Made by a program: the position numbers and the translations under genes. A stretch of DNA of 64,000 bases, taken from Rotaria sordida (taxonomy: Eukaryota; Rotifera; Eurotatoria; Philodinida; Philodinidae). Below, in pieces: positions 25,073 to 41,568 of this stretch. How positions within the stretch are numbered: position 1 is the stretch's first letter; the number at the start of each line of letters is the position of its first letter. The notes beneath the pieces are model-generated. The model was not told the origin of the DNA. It worked only from the letters and a program-made list of their open reading frames with translations, and searched no databases. Where the stretch lies: NCBI GenBank assembly GCA_905250125.1, contig CAJNOL010000002.1, positions 537,900 through 601,899 on the forward strand, in the 5' to 3' direction.

Positions 25073-28000
25073 TTATTGTGGATGCCCATACTGTTGTGTT
25101 CCATAAGGTGTTTGTGGATTTTGATAATGATACCAATTATTTGTTGTCATATTTTGATGTTGTTGTGGTGTCATATGATATGATGAAGATACAGATGATG
25201 ACGATGATGATGAAGGTGCACTTACAAAAGGTGCTGTGGATGTCATGTAAAGTGTGGTAGTTGTTGTTGCTGCCAATGGATAACGTGGGATTAATGGTGG
25301 AGGTGGCATATGAGAATATGGAGTGGGATAAGCACCACGATAATGTTGAGGAAAATTAGGTGAAGAATAAGGTCCGGTTCCAAGGTTTGGTGTACTATTA
25401 TTACTATTAGTAGTAGTAGTAGTATTAGTATTATTTGGCGTGAAATGAATCGTTCCAGTATTTGATGGTGCATCAGTAAGTGTATACAAATTTGAAGCGT
25501 AACTACCAGGTGTCGAATGACATTGAAGTGGTTGTTGAGAAACTCCACTCATTTTATTTGTTGTTCTTATAGTTGAAGAAGTAGAAGACAATGTAATAGG
25601 TTTAGTAGTATCATCTGTAGGCACGGGTGTAGATTCGACAACAGGTATATCATCATCATCTTTCGCTGAACTTTCTTCTTCACCCATTATTCTAAAATTT
25701 GCAATAAATTATTGATTTTATCTATTTCACATGTTTTACCTTAGTCTAGCTAGTCTATATTCAAGTTCACGTTGTTCATAAGTTTTAATAGCAGGTTTTG
25801 TTGATTGAGACGATAAAGAAGATGAAGAAAAAACAGGCGTTGTTATTGATTGTGAAGAATTAGTTGAATCTTTAGTATGAGTACGTGGAATGATCGATAC
25901 GACAGGCACTGTTGTAGACGAAGATATATTAGTAGAAAAAGATGAATTACTGTTATTAGTATTATTGTTATTATTTAATGCTGCCGTAGAAGCAGTAGTG
26001 GTTGCTGCTATTAAAGAATTAGTTACATCGTTATTAGTTGGTAATTGACATTGACTGGTTGGTCGTTTAAGAATTCGAATTGGTTTATTCGAATTCATAA
26101 AATTGATATTTGATGAAGTTCGACTGTCATCATCATTCACAATGGATGATACAGTAGATATAGTGGGTTCCTGAAATAAATAAACAAAAATTCAATTTAA
26201 TTTAGACATTTAAAAACAAAATCGTTAATAGAATCTTCATGTAATAATGGCACAGTTGTCAGTATAGTTATAAATTCTTTGAAAAAAAAAACAATAAATA
26301 ATACTTTTCAAAAACATTGAAATGTTCTATTCAGTTTTTCAGTTAATTTGAGAGTATGAAATCAGCAACTATTGATCTATTATTCATAGAGAAAACACTA
26401 GTTTGACGATATTTGAAAAACAAATGCGCATCATTTGACAACATGTATATAAGTTATTCAAAGTACCTAATAAGTCTAACGAGGAAACTGTACCATGTGA
26501 TTCACAGCTCTTTTGCGCTAATATTTTCCCAATAAGTGGTATCCAATGATATTAGAAAAAGCTTTATAAGTCTTTCTTTCCAAGTTATGATCATTTTTGC
26601 TAGGATTATCACTTATAATAAGAGATTTACCAAAAACTCAAAGTACAGAATTTCAATCTGAGAATTTCTCTACATATAGATCTCATAACAACCTAAACAT
26701 CACAATTAAAATGATCGCTTCTTTCTCGAGATAGTGAGTTTTAAAGACAAGTCGATTTTTCTGACATATAATACAATGAGGCTGTTTTGTGAAGATTCTA
26801 TTTCTTAAGAAAGAAGTATTCGTTTTGATTGTAACATTTAGATCACTAGAAGAGTCATGAGATCGATATGTGAGAAGATTTTCATATTGAAATTCTGTAC
26901 GTTGAGTTTTCAGTAAATCTCTTGTTATAAGTAATAAGCCTATTAAAAAATGGTCATAACTCAAGAAGAAAGATAATCGATCCTTATCGTTTTAGGCTTT
27001 TTCTGATCTCGTTGGTTCCTACTTATGGGAAAAATATCAGCGCAATAGTTGTGGATCACTTGGAGCGGTTTTCTCGTGAGACACATATCGTTAATAAATC
27101 TTCATTCAATGTCGTATTTCATATCAATCAAAAACGACAACTTCGATTATTATCAATGAATTTGTCGACATATAATTAACGAAATTAATAAGTAGAACTT
27201 AAACTACAAATTAGAATAAAAATCTTGTTGTTAATTATTTCTTGATTGTCAACATTGAAAAAAAGATTCATATAATTTTTCTATTGAAAATTTTTAATCT
27301 CGAAAGTTAAAAAGAAACTCTCAATTAATCAATGTCTACAAAATGTCAATAATTCAAAAGATCGATAATTAATCTCAAAAACAAAAATAATCATATTATC
27401 AATTTTGTAAAATAAAGAACTATATCTAACGGATGAAAATTCAAATTGATCAAGAAAGAAAAACGAAATTATTTCTATAGATAACGATAATTGAAACTAT
27501 TAATTGGTAATATTTCATAATCAAATCAAAATGGTTTCATAGCACATATTTATCAATATGAGATAATTTAGAAAATATTCATACTCAACATATAAAATAA
27601 GAATTTTTATAATTAGATTAGCGTAACTTATATCTATCTGTTTATATTATAAATCAGAAATTACAATCAAATCTTTTCGAAGAGTTAATCATTTTTTTAA
27701 ATATTTTACTAAAATTTTCTAATATCATAATCGATACTATTTTTTCCACAGAAAGATTAACTATTTAGAATTTCTATGTATTATTTTTACCAAATCCTAA
27801 AGATTCAATCAGAATCGTTTTTTTTTCAGAAAAAATCAAAAATAGAATATTTCAAATTATGACATGCTTATATATTTAAATATTAATATCTTTAATAAAA
27901 GTTTCATATCAAGTTAAAGTTTTATTTTTCAATACCGAAATATAAACAAAATTATTTACTTTAGAATTAAAATTCACTAAATAATGACCACTACTATCCA

Positions 28001-28236
28001 CTTTCAAAATTCTATGGATCATTATAAACCTAGTAGAAGATTATGCACACATTCTAAAACATTTCTCTTGTCTTTAAAAGTTTTGATACGAATAAAAAAC
28101 AATTTACTTGATTAGCTGCACGAGCTTTTTCTTGTTGTTCAAGTCGTTTATCAAATTCACCCGTATCGACGGCTACTTCCCAATCATCATTATCAGTCCC
28201 CATTGTTGTTGTTGTTGTTGTCACTGTATCCACCAT
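25073..28236 (-). CDS. SUZ domain-containing protein, SZRD1-like
   Basis: Three minus-strand exons join in frame: 28236-28108, 26170-25740 and 25691-25073, giving 392 aa. Splice sites are CAA|GTAAAT, TTTCAG|GAA, AAG|GTAAAA and TTTTAG|AAT. The N-terminus (DDWEVAVDTGEFDKRLEQQ) matches the SZRD1 start. The SUZ motif is split around a low-complexity insert: PIRILKRPTS at 73-82 and TYEQRELEYRLARLRIMG at about 172-189. SUZ domains are short conserved motifs linked to RNA-binding proteins. Human SZRD1 is about 150 aa. Here the extra length is an Asn/Thr/Ser linker inside the SUZ region and a C-terminal tail of about 190 residues rich in Ser, Thr, Pro, Tyr and Gln, ending in a YG/PQ-rich stretch. An AATAAA overlaps the stop codon (25071-25076). 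The first intron is 1.9 kb, the second 48 bp. Confidence 0.85.
26171..28107 (-). other. Intron 1 of the SZRD1-like gene
   Basis: A 1.94-kb AT-rich intron, much longer than most introns in the window. The open frame 26683-26964 (minus) inside it has no recognisable domain. No convincing extra exon was found. Confidence 0.7.
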
Positions 28237-29285
28237 AACTTTTTTTAAAACTTTATATCAAATTAATGTGTTATAATAAACACAAACAAAAGGGAAGTTT
28301 CGAGATAATAAAAAAAATTTGTTACTTCTTTTGAGTTTTTTTAATTTGCTTAAACAAGCATTGCAATAGATAAATGAATATAGAAGAACAAAACCGAAAC
28401 CGAAACCGAAACCGTCGATGACAACAGTCGTATATATATAGAGAAAGATGATGATAAAATCTATAATCAAACAAAGAAAAAAAAACACATAAGTCGTAAG
28501 AGAAAAAAAAAAAAGAAAAGAACATAATGATAAAAGATTTGTGATGTATTGATGTCTTGCAAACAAAAGCCGCAAGGAGAAAAAAAATGAAGAATTACAC
28601 ACACAAACATACGCAACAAATGCAGATGATCACACAAGCCACGCAGGCAAAAAAAGAGAATAATAACCGATCTTTCACCATACTTTTTTTTTTGATTTTT
28701 CATCTTCAAGATCAATTGAACAAAGCTCGCAACAAGTACACGTTTATACGCATACAGCTTTTTTTTTTTTGGTTTTTAGAAAAGAGGAGTAATTATTCCA
28801 TTGTTTGATAATACAAAAAAAAAAAAAAAGAACAAAAGACAGTATATGTGTGTAATATATATAGCTATATGGAGAAACGAATAAATAGATGCGAGCGAGA
28901 ATAGAAGGCAAGAACAAATATGTGTTATTGGCTTCGCCTAATCGAACATACGAGAAAAAAAAAGAAGGAACAGAGCGAAACACGTTCACGACGTGTTAAT
29001 ATGTAGAAAAATACAAGCGGAAAAAAAAGGACATATGATAACGCATACTAGAAAGAAATCAACCCTAAATGAAAGAGATAGAAAAGTTTTAATTCACCCT
29101 TCGTCTTTGCTTCTTATTTAAATATTGTTTTTTTTTTTAGATTCTGTACAAACAAATATAGAACAAATGAGAAAAAAAGAAAGGAACTGATTTAACTAGA
29201 CAAGGAAATAGAGGTATTGAAAAAAACAACCAACAACAGAATCTTCAGATCGTCTTATTTTAAGATGATATTAAATTCTGTTCAT
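28237..29285. other. Intergenic region between the SZRD1-like and B56 genes
   Basis: Both neighbours run on the minus strand, so this holds the 5' region of the SZRD1-like gene and the 3' region of the B56 gene. It contains many poly-A/T tracts and a short array of the 6-mer ACCGAA (four units near 28390-28414). The several overlapping open frames here come from low complexity and are not supported as genes. Confidence 0.6.
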
Positions 29286-34043
<4,758 letters not shown>

Positions 34044-37000
34044 TTGTCGCAGATGAGTGAGTGCGTCTGAAAAGCGCTTCAGCTCGACAGGTCCAAGATG
34101 AACGAAGGAGAAAAAAAGATGAAAATAATCAATATAAAATCCTTTTTCGTTTTTTTAATCCTTTTAAGGAATAAAAAAACTATCTTTTGTTTTGTTTTTT
34201 ATGACCAACAATAAGACAATTCGATCATAATTGATCGATCAAACCAATTGACATTAATTATTTTCATGTACAAAATATAAAATAATAATAATTGAGACAA
34301 AATCCGAGACTTTTTTTTATATCTTCGTCTAAAACATATGATGAATAATATTTCTCAAGTGACAAATAAACAACAACAATAATAACAACGAATGAAAACG
34401 AAGAACAAAAGAGTTTCATAATACTAATCGAACCAATTATTTAATGAATATCTATATATATCTCATTTTACTTAGTGACAGATTGCTTTTCATAAAAATA
34501 GAAATGCGTAAAACAAAGAATGATTTGTATCTTACATTGCATACCTTGAATGTAACGAAATAGGAGGTACGAAAATAAATAATATGTCTATTTTCTTTTT
34601 GCTCAAATCATTTTAGAAGTTCTTAGTCAACGTTTATATTTATTCGAAATAGTTGAAAAAAATCATCTACTTATGTAATTTTTTCAAAATATTTTTATAT
34701 GACAGAAAAAAACCAACTGCGAAAATAGATGCCGCTAAAGTAGATTGATCCATAGTTTATGTTATTTTCAAATCAGGAGTGGATTACAAAACATGCAAAC
34801 GCTAATAAATTTCTACGAGGTTTTTTTGCATGACAATTTCACATAAATCTTAAGATTATGTAAATTAATCGGTTTACTGTTTAGTCATGTACGATAAGTA
34901 AATAATAGCATGAAAACAATTATATATTTTGATTCAATAGTTTGCTTGCATAATTTTCAGGCATTTATTCTCAGTTGTTATACGACAAAATGTTTTATAA
35001 ATTTTAAAAACATGACTTTTTCACATTAGATAGGAAAAATATGATTGTCAAGAATAAATTATAGGAATACAATGATGACGACTATTCACTATTATCTTTT
35101 TGTCAGTCCGAGACGACAACTAGTATGGATCAAGTTATTCTTACTGTTGCATCTTTAATAGATATCAGTAGAAGAGTTTCTAATTTCCTTATGTATTTCA
35201 ATAAATTTTTAATGAGTCAAAAAATATTAAAACCATTCTGTATCCAACTATGAAAATAATATTTGATCTTTGTTTTACGTATAATAAATCTATCTAATGA
35301 TTTTCTTACCTAAAAACTTACGATACTGAAAACAAAAGTAATCCATCATTAATTTAACTACTGATTAATCAAGACAACTATAGTCTCTTACACGTCACTA
35401 CACAATTAACTTAGTAGCAAAGAATATTGTTGTTAGTTTTGGAGCAAGGACAAAAAAAAAATATAAATGCGGAGTTAATCAAACAGCGGAAAAAAAGGAA
35501 AAAAAAGGCGAGCACTCCTCTACTTATAATTATATTTTTTGATTTTATCGTTACATCCTTGCGTTCCTTAAAACATTAAACTAATGAAAATTGCTGAACT
35601 ATTTTTCCTCGATTTTTATCAGGAATAAAGTAGTGCGGAGCTGAATACAGAAAAAAGTAAAATATACCAAGATTGGAACTGCAAGAAAAAAAACTTTTTC
35701 AAATCGAAACAAAAAGAAGTCTATAGTTCAATTTTCTATGAGTTCTACCGAATTACTTTATAAATTTCATCAATCAAAGTAAAATTCAAGAGAGATAATC
35801 AAAAAAATGATATCTATAGGTTGAATTAATTAAAATACGAGTACTAAAGACTTTTTAGATTTAATGCATAGAAAGTCTGAAATAGTTTTTCCCAATCGAT
35901 GGCCAGGGCTAGACTAGATCTAACTGGACTATATTCAGGATCGAGTTTTACAACACTTGATCCAGCACATCTCTAATCAGAAACTTTACCCGACATAAAT
36001 AAAATGAATTCGATGGTTTCTTTGAAACAAGTAATGCAAGACAATGTTATCGTATTAATAAAACAAAAACCAATTAACAATGTAATACAATGCAATTGAT
36101 AATAGTCTAGGAGCGTTGCTGAAAAACAATAAAAACACATCTTACGATAAATTTTTCAACTTTGAACCATAATAACTAATTCAATGTAGAATAGACATGA
36201 CGAAAAGTCAATAATATTTGGTTTATTGAATATGTTTAATAATTATGATAGAACAATTATTATTGAAAATATAATAACTATCGATAACATTAAGACATTT
36301 TTTTTTGGAGTCAGAATTTTGACTAAATAGTATAAAATACAGATGATTTTTCATTAAATCGATTTCATACCATTTTGAGAGCAAATTTATTGACAAAATA
36401 ACACATAAAGTTATAAAATATTTGAAAAGTATATTTTATTATTCATTATATAAAAAGATTTTAAATTACTAGACGATAATTATCAAAATCAATTGAACCA
36501 CACATATTGCATAATATTCCCATATTTCAATTCTTTGGACTAAAATTGATAAAAAAAAAATCGACATCTGAGAATTTTTTCATTATCATCATCTGATTTT
36601 TTTCTCATTAGTACTGTTGAAAATACTAAAAATTTCAGGGACACAGACACGAAAAAATGTGTCGTCTTCCAATTGAACTAGATAAAATCGATATAGGAGA
36701 TATGATAGTAAATATATGACGATAATCGATCATTATTTACAGATCTACTTCTTAAATATAAGACAAAAAAAGTGTTAATAAAATTTATAGTCACAAAATC
36801 CATCATCTACAAATCACTACTAAGCCAATTTTATTTAGAAAAAAAAAATATGAATTTAGTTTTTATAAGAATAAAATCATTGCAATATAGGTGTGAATAT
36901 CGAGAACTTCTAAAGATCAATTCAGTCATCTAAGTACAGTTAGTTTGTCAATGTTTCTTCTTTTTGCGATTTTTCTCGCAAAAGTCAACAGAAACAACAT

Positions 37001-38811
37001 TCATTCCAAGCAAAAGTCATGATGTATATATAGTAAAGCTACCTTTTTTTTGTAACAATGACCTTAAAAATAATTAAGAATATGCTCTCATCAGTAACAG
37101 ACTGCTATGGGGAGAAATCTTTCCAAAAGATTTAAAGCGAAACCTGATCTAACACTACACTTTTATTTATTTTTGATCGTTTTGTGTGATTATGTTTGAA
37201 CTCATGCAGACAATTCTCTTGCAATAGATACATTATATAATATCACAGATTTATATATACTTTGCTTTAACAACAAAATGCACGTTTAGTGACGTGAAAT
37301 CAGTAAGGTAAGAAAGAAGAACTGATTTGATGTAAGCATCAAGGCTTACTACAACAAATGAATAATGATCAATTATCGAACATCTGGTTATCGCATTTTT
37401 GTGTTAATAATTATTAACTCTCTTTGAGAAAATGTGCATATGTTTACGCAATAATTTTACTAAAGAATGTGTTCATGCCATTTTATGATGATATAGTAAC
37501 ATCAAAAACAGAAAATTATTGTCCTCTAATATTTGCACAAGAAAAACTAAATGAATTTGATATTTCACAATGATTCAGGCTTCTTGATAAATTGATTTGG
37601 CAAAAATTAAAAAGCATTGAATTAGATTTGATAATCTGTATAGAAATCTATTGATACGAACATATGCTGAAAAAAGAATCAATGGTTTACTTCAAAATAT
37701 TTCCTTGTTTTCATCATAACTATTTAAATAGTAGTTGACATTGTTTTTCGAATTGAATTGTTTTCTATTGTACTTATCAGATAAGTAACATTTGGCTGAG
37801 AGCTATGATAAGTGCTTTGTTGCATCATCTTGAAGTATGCTCATGCATCTGAACTAATACATTTACTGTCTAGATCAAAAATTGTATCCTTCTTTCTTTT
37901 TCAAAGAGTATCCTTCAAAATTTTCTCTTGAAAATCCTATCTTTTTCTCGAATATTCATTCATAAGTCAAGGATAGAGAAGTTTTTCTTAGCTTATATCT
38001 TATTTAACCATATATTTTTAAAGGTTTCTTCCAATGTGTCATCATTCATGATTCAGATTGTATTAATGAAGTACAAAATTCAATTTCTTTCATAGAAAAT
38101 AAATCGAATTTAGTGAAATTTTTGTTAAAATAGTTTGATACGACTATAATTCTAATATATTCGGTAGAAATGCCAATTAATTTTTTTTCTGCAGATAAAA
38201 CTCATATATGAAATAATCAGAAAAAGGAAAGTTAGAACAGAGAGAAAAAGACTTTTGTTATTCACAAAATTTCTCCGATCATGCAACTAACTTAATTGTT
38301 CATCATATAAATAATAGATTGTTCTGGATGATATTCGAAATTGAAATAAAGTTTTTTTCAATTCCATCAAAATAATTACGAATTGTTTGATTTACCATTT
38401 TTTGAATTATTTACATATCAAAAATTTCAAGGCAATCGACAGGTTTGTAATGAACATTAGTATATCATCATTTGTTTTTCCTTTTTTCTCCACGATTAGA
38501 TTTCTTGGACAATATTTGACTATGAGACACTCTGAATTACAACTAATGTTTACAGCCATAATCAGAAATGTTATACACAATGATAAGTCAGCTCATCAAA
38601 GAATAAGAACTAGTACTTGTATTTTTCCAAATTTGTTTTTGTATATCAGTAGATATATTATTCAATTTTTCTCACATTACAAACACAATAGCAACCATTT
38701 AATGTTTTATTCGACTAACACCTGTTCTTTTGTATCAGAATTTATGTAGAATGTATTTTTTTTTTGTTAAATAATGATTTAAAAATCTAAACAAGTCTAA
38801 AATGCTGTTTT
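34044..38811. other. Long intergenic region, no gene seen
   Basis: About 4.8 kb upstream of the B56 gene with strongly AT-rich sequence. The only sizeable frame, 38387-38749 on the plus strand (120 codons), has no recognisable domain, is rich in Phe/Ile/Tyr as expected of chance frames in AT-rich DNA, and lacks splice-site context. The B56 promoter and 5' UTR should lie near 34044-34500. Confidence 0.6.
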
Positions 38812-38914
38812 TAAGGTGTCAGAAATTCAAAGTCGTAGAAAATTTTTTTTTTATACATGATTGAATAGAGAATATGTCAAATACTCTGAAAATGTATTTT
38901 CTCAGTTTTCTAAA

Positions 38915-41568
38915 ACTACTTATAGCACTTCGTGCGAGTTTGTGCAGCGCACGTCACGCTGGTGCACGGTCGATGCGCGTACCGCTGTGCGACGAATGCA
39001 TTGTGCGCGCACCATAGTTTGACGAATATACGGTGTGCTCACTAAGTGTGACAAATCCCCATAATATTTTAGAATCCAACCAATCAGTACGAATTATGAG
39101 AAAGCCGTTATTTTCTATAATCATTGTCTTAAATACATTAAGTGTAGTAGATTGCAGTCGTTTTTTATTTTCAAATATTGTTTTTGGTAGTCATTCATTG
39201 ACTTTCTCGATACGTAAGTAGTCTATTTGTTTTTTTCTTTATCATAGTTTTCGTGAACATATCTGCATATCTTGAATTTCTTTTACTTCTTATCAGATTT
39301 TTTTTTTTGTTTTTTTTAGATATTTTTTTTCTCTTCTACAAATCATTTTTTTTGTCTTTTTCGATTATTTTTTGTTCAAGCTAGCTGAGTCTTTCTTTGA
39401 AAGGATGAGTTTGATACCATAAAATAAAAAAAACTTTTTGAAAATTTTTTTCTTTAGTTTAGTCTGCCATCAGTTATTTTAACCGAAATTTTGTATTACC
39501 TAACCGACACAATTTGTAAATGAATAAAAATAGATCGGTTTTCATCGAACTTGAACATTCTTCAGTCCATAATGAATCTCACAATTCGTAACGTGCTCGT
39601 GTTGAAAAAATTATAGTCTGTGACCTGGTAATCCTAAGAAAAAATGTATTTTGGTATGGATTAAGGGTGTCATTTATCATTTAATTTAGAATAAATACAA
39701 ATTATCAGTAATTTATATTTATTTGCAAATATAAATTATGATAGTTTACATTTTTTGGTAAATATAAAGTATGAAAAAAATAATTTATATTCATAATAAA
39801 TGTAAATTATTGATAATTTATATTGATGATAAATTTAAATTATTTACTTTTCGCAATTTATCAAATATAAATTAAATTAATTATCTTACTTCTCTATGAC
39901 ACTTTACATAAGAAATATATCTAACTTTTAATATTATATTTATGTATAATTTATATGTTATACAATATTTACATTCAATCAATAGTTCTTAATCTGCGAG
40001 AAGGATCCCATTACTTATCATAATGAGTTTTTCGAAACAGAGTCAAAACAAATTTTACAGACTAGGAATATAGAAGATGCTGCAAATATGAGTTCACCAA
40101 TTCCAATTCTCGACTTGGAATTAGTTGAAATTGATTTAGAACTGTCTGAAGTTATTTTGTAACTAGTCGAAAATGGTGAGAATTCGGATTGATTAGAGAT
40201 ACGAAGTTACAGTTAAAGAGCCAGCACAGCTATCTAGAAATCAAGTGTCAGCGAAAGTTCGAATTTGTTTCTTTCGTCGAGAAATGGTGTTTTGAGGAAA
40301 TATAATAATTTTTTATGAGGCTTAACTGAAGAAAATCAGGGCAGAAGAATCCAAATCTGCAATCAGTTTCTGAAATAGGGATGCACCGATTCGTGGAGCA
40401 TCATGTGAAAACTTACCTTTTCCTGTATAGAAAACACAAGTCTCTACCAATTCTCTGTATTACTTCAGCTGATCTTTTTCTTCTGCATCCCAATCTATGA
40501 TCAGAATTTATGAAATATGAAGCAAAGATTTCGGAATTGACTGAAATTCATCTAAGATTTGTATTTTGTGAGTCAATTCCAGTCAATTCTAACCATTTCA
40601 AGAACTCGTGTGTTGTATTCAGTGAAATCTAACAATAGTTTCAGATACAGCGCTCAAAATCGCTCAGAACAATTATGAAAAATTGAACGATCTCAATGTT
40701 TGGAATATACATGTACTAATTTCTATCAATTCCTCAAATTCGCAGTCCAGCGTTACCCTATGCCCAATATTGAGAGCTATTGAACTTGCGATAATTTTTC
40801 ATAGTAGTTCTGGCAAGTTTTGAGCGTTGTATCAGAAACTATTTTTAGATTTCACTGAATACAACACACGAGTTCTTGAAGTAGTTAGAATTGACTGGAA
40901 TTGACTCACAAAATATAAATTTTAGACGAATTTAAGTCAATTCCGAAATCTTTGCTTCATATTTCATAAATTCTAATCATAGATTGGGATGCAGAAGGAA
41001 AAGATCAGCTGAAGTAATACAGAGAATTGGTAGGGACTTGTGTTTTCTATGCAGGAAAAGGTAATTTTTCACATGATGCTCCACGAATTGGTGCACCCCT
41101 ATTTCAGAAACTGATTGCAGATTTGGATTCTTCTGCCCTGATTTTCTTCAGTTAAGCCTAATAAAAAATTATTATACTTCCACAAAACACCATCTCTCGA
41201 CGAAAGAAACAAATTTGAACTTTCGCTGACACTTGATTTCTAGATAGCTGTGCTGGCTCTTTAACTGTAACTTCGTATCTCTAATCAATCCGAATTCTCA
41301 CCATTTTCGACTAGTTACAAGATAACTTCAGACAGTTCTAGATCAATTTCGACTAATTCCAAGTCGAGAATTGGAATTGGTGAACCCATATTTGCAGCAT
41401 CTTCCATATTCCTAGTCTGTAAAATTTGTTTTGACTCTTTTTCGAAAAACTCATTATGATAAGTAGTGGGTTCTTTTTCCCAGATTAAGAACTATTGATT
41501 GAATGTAAATATTGTATAACATGTGAATGTACTGTGCGTCACACCTAAGCTCATGAGCTAACGTAGGG
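38915..41568. mobile_element. Nested insertion inside the fold-back left arm
   Basis: This block interrupts the arm described for 38812-42688. TA is present at both junctions (AAAAC-TA on the left, GGG-TA-GTC on the right). It contains a GC-rich end (38935-39055), an AT-rich self-complementary stretch (about 39690-39890, words such as AAATATAAATTA) and the large palindrome at 39955-41522. Its own terminal repeats are not obvious. The boundary positions follow from the uninterrupted opposite arm. Confidence 0.6.
39955..41522. repeat. 1.57-kb near-perfect palindrome (about 750-bp arms)
   Basis: The left arm (39955 to about 40705) starts ATGTTATACAATATTTACAT. The right arm (about 40765-41522) is its reverse complement, ending ATGTAAATATTGTATAACAT. 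Over the parts compared the arms differ at only about 4% of positions. The spacer is under 100 bp, centred near 40738. No arm carries a long open frame. A transcript through it would form a very long hairpin. Confidence 0.88.

Noticed and set aside
28390..28414. ACCGAA repeat considered as a possible telomere-like or functional array
   Set aside because: Only about four units, isolated, not a known telomere repeat; treated as a simple microsatellite.
28258..28989. Cluster of overlapping frames upstream of the SZRD1-like gene
   Set aside because: All arise from poly-A/T and simple repeats (ACCGAA array, T tracts); no domain and no conserved splice context.
38387..38749. 120-codon plus-strand frame
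   Set aside because: Hydrophobic AT-driven composition, no family resemblance, no flanking splice signals that extend it.
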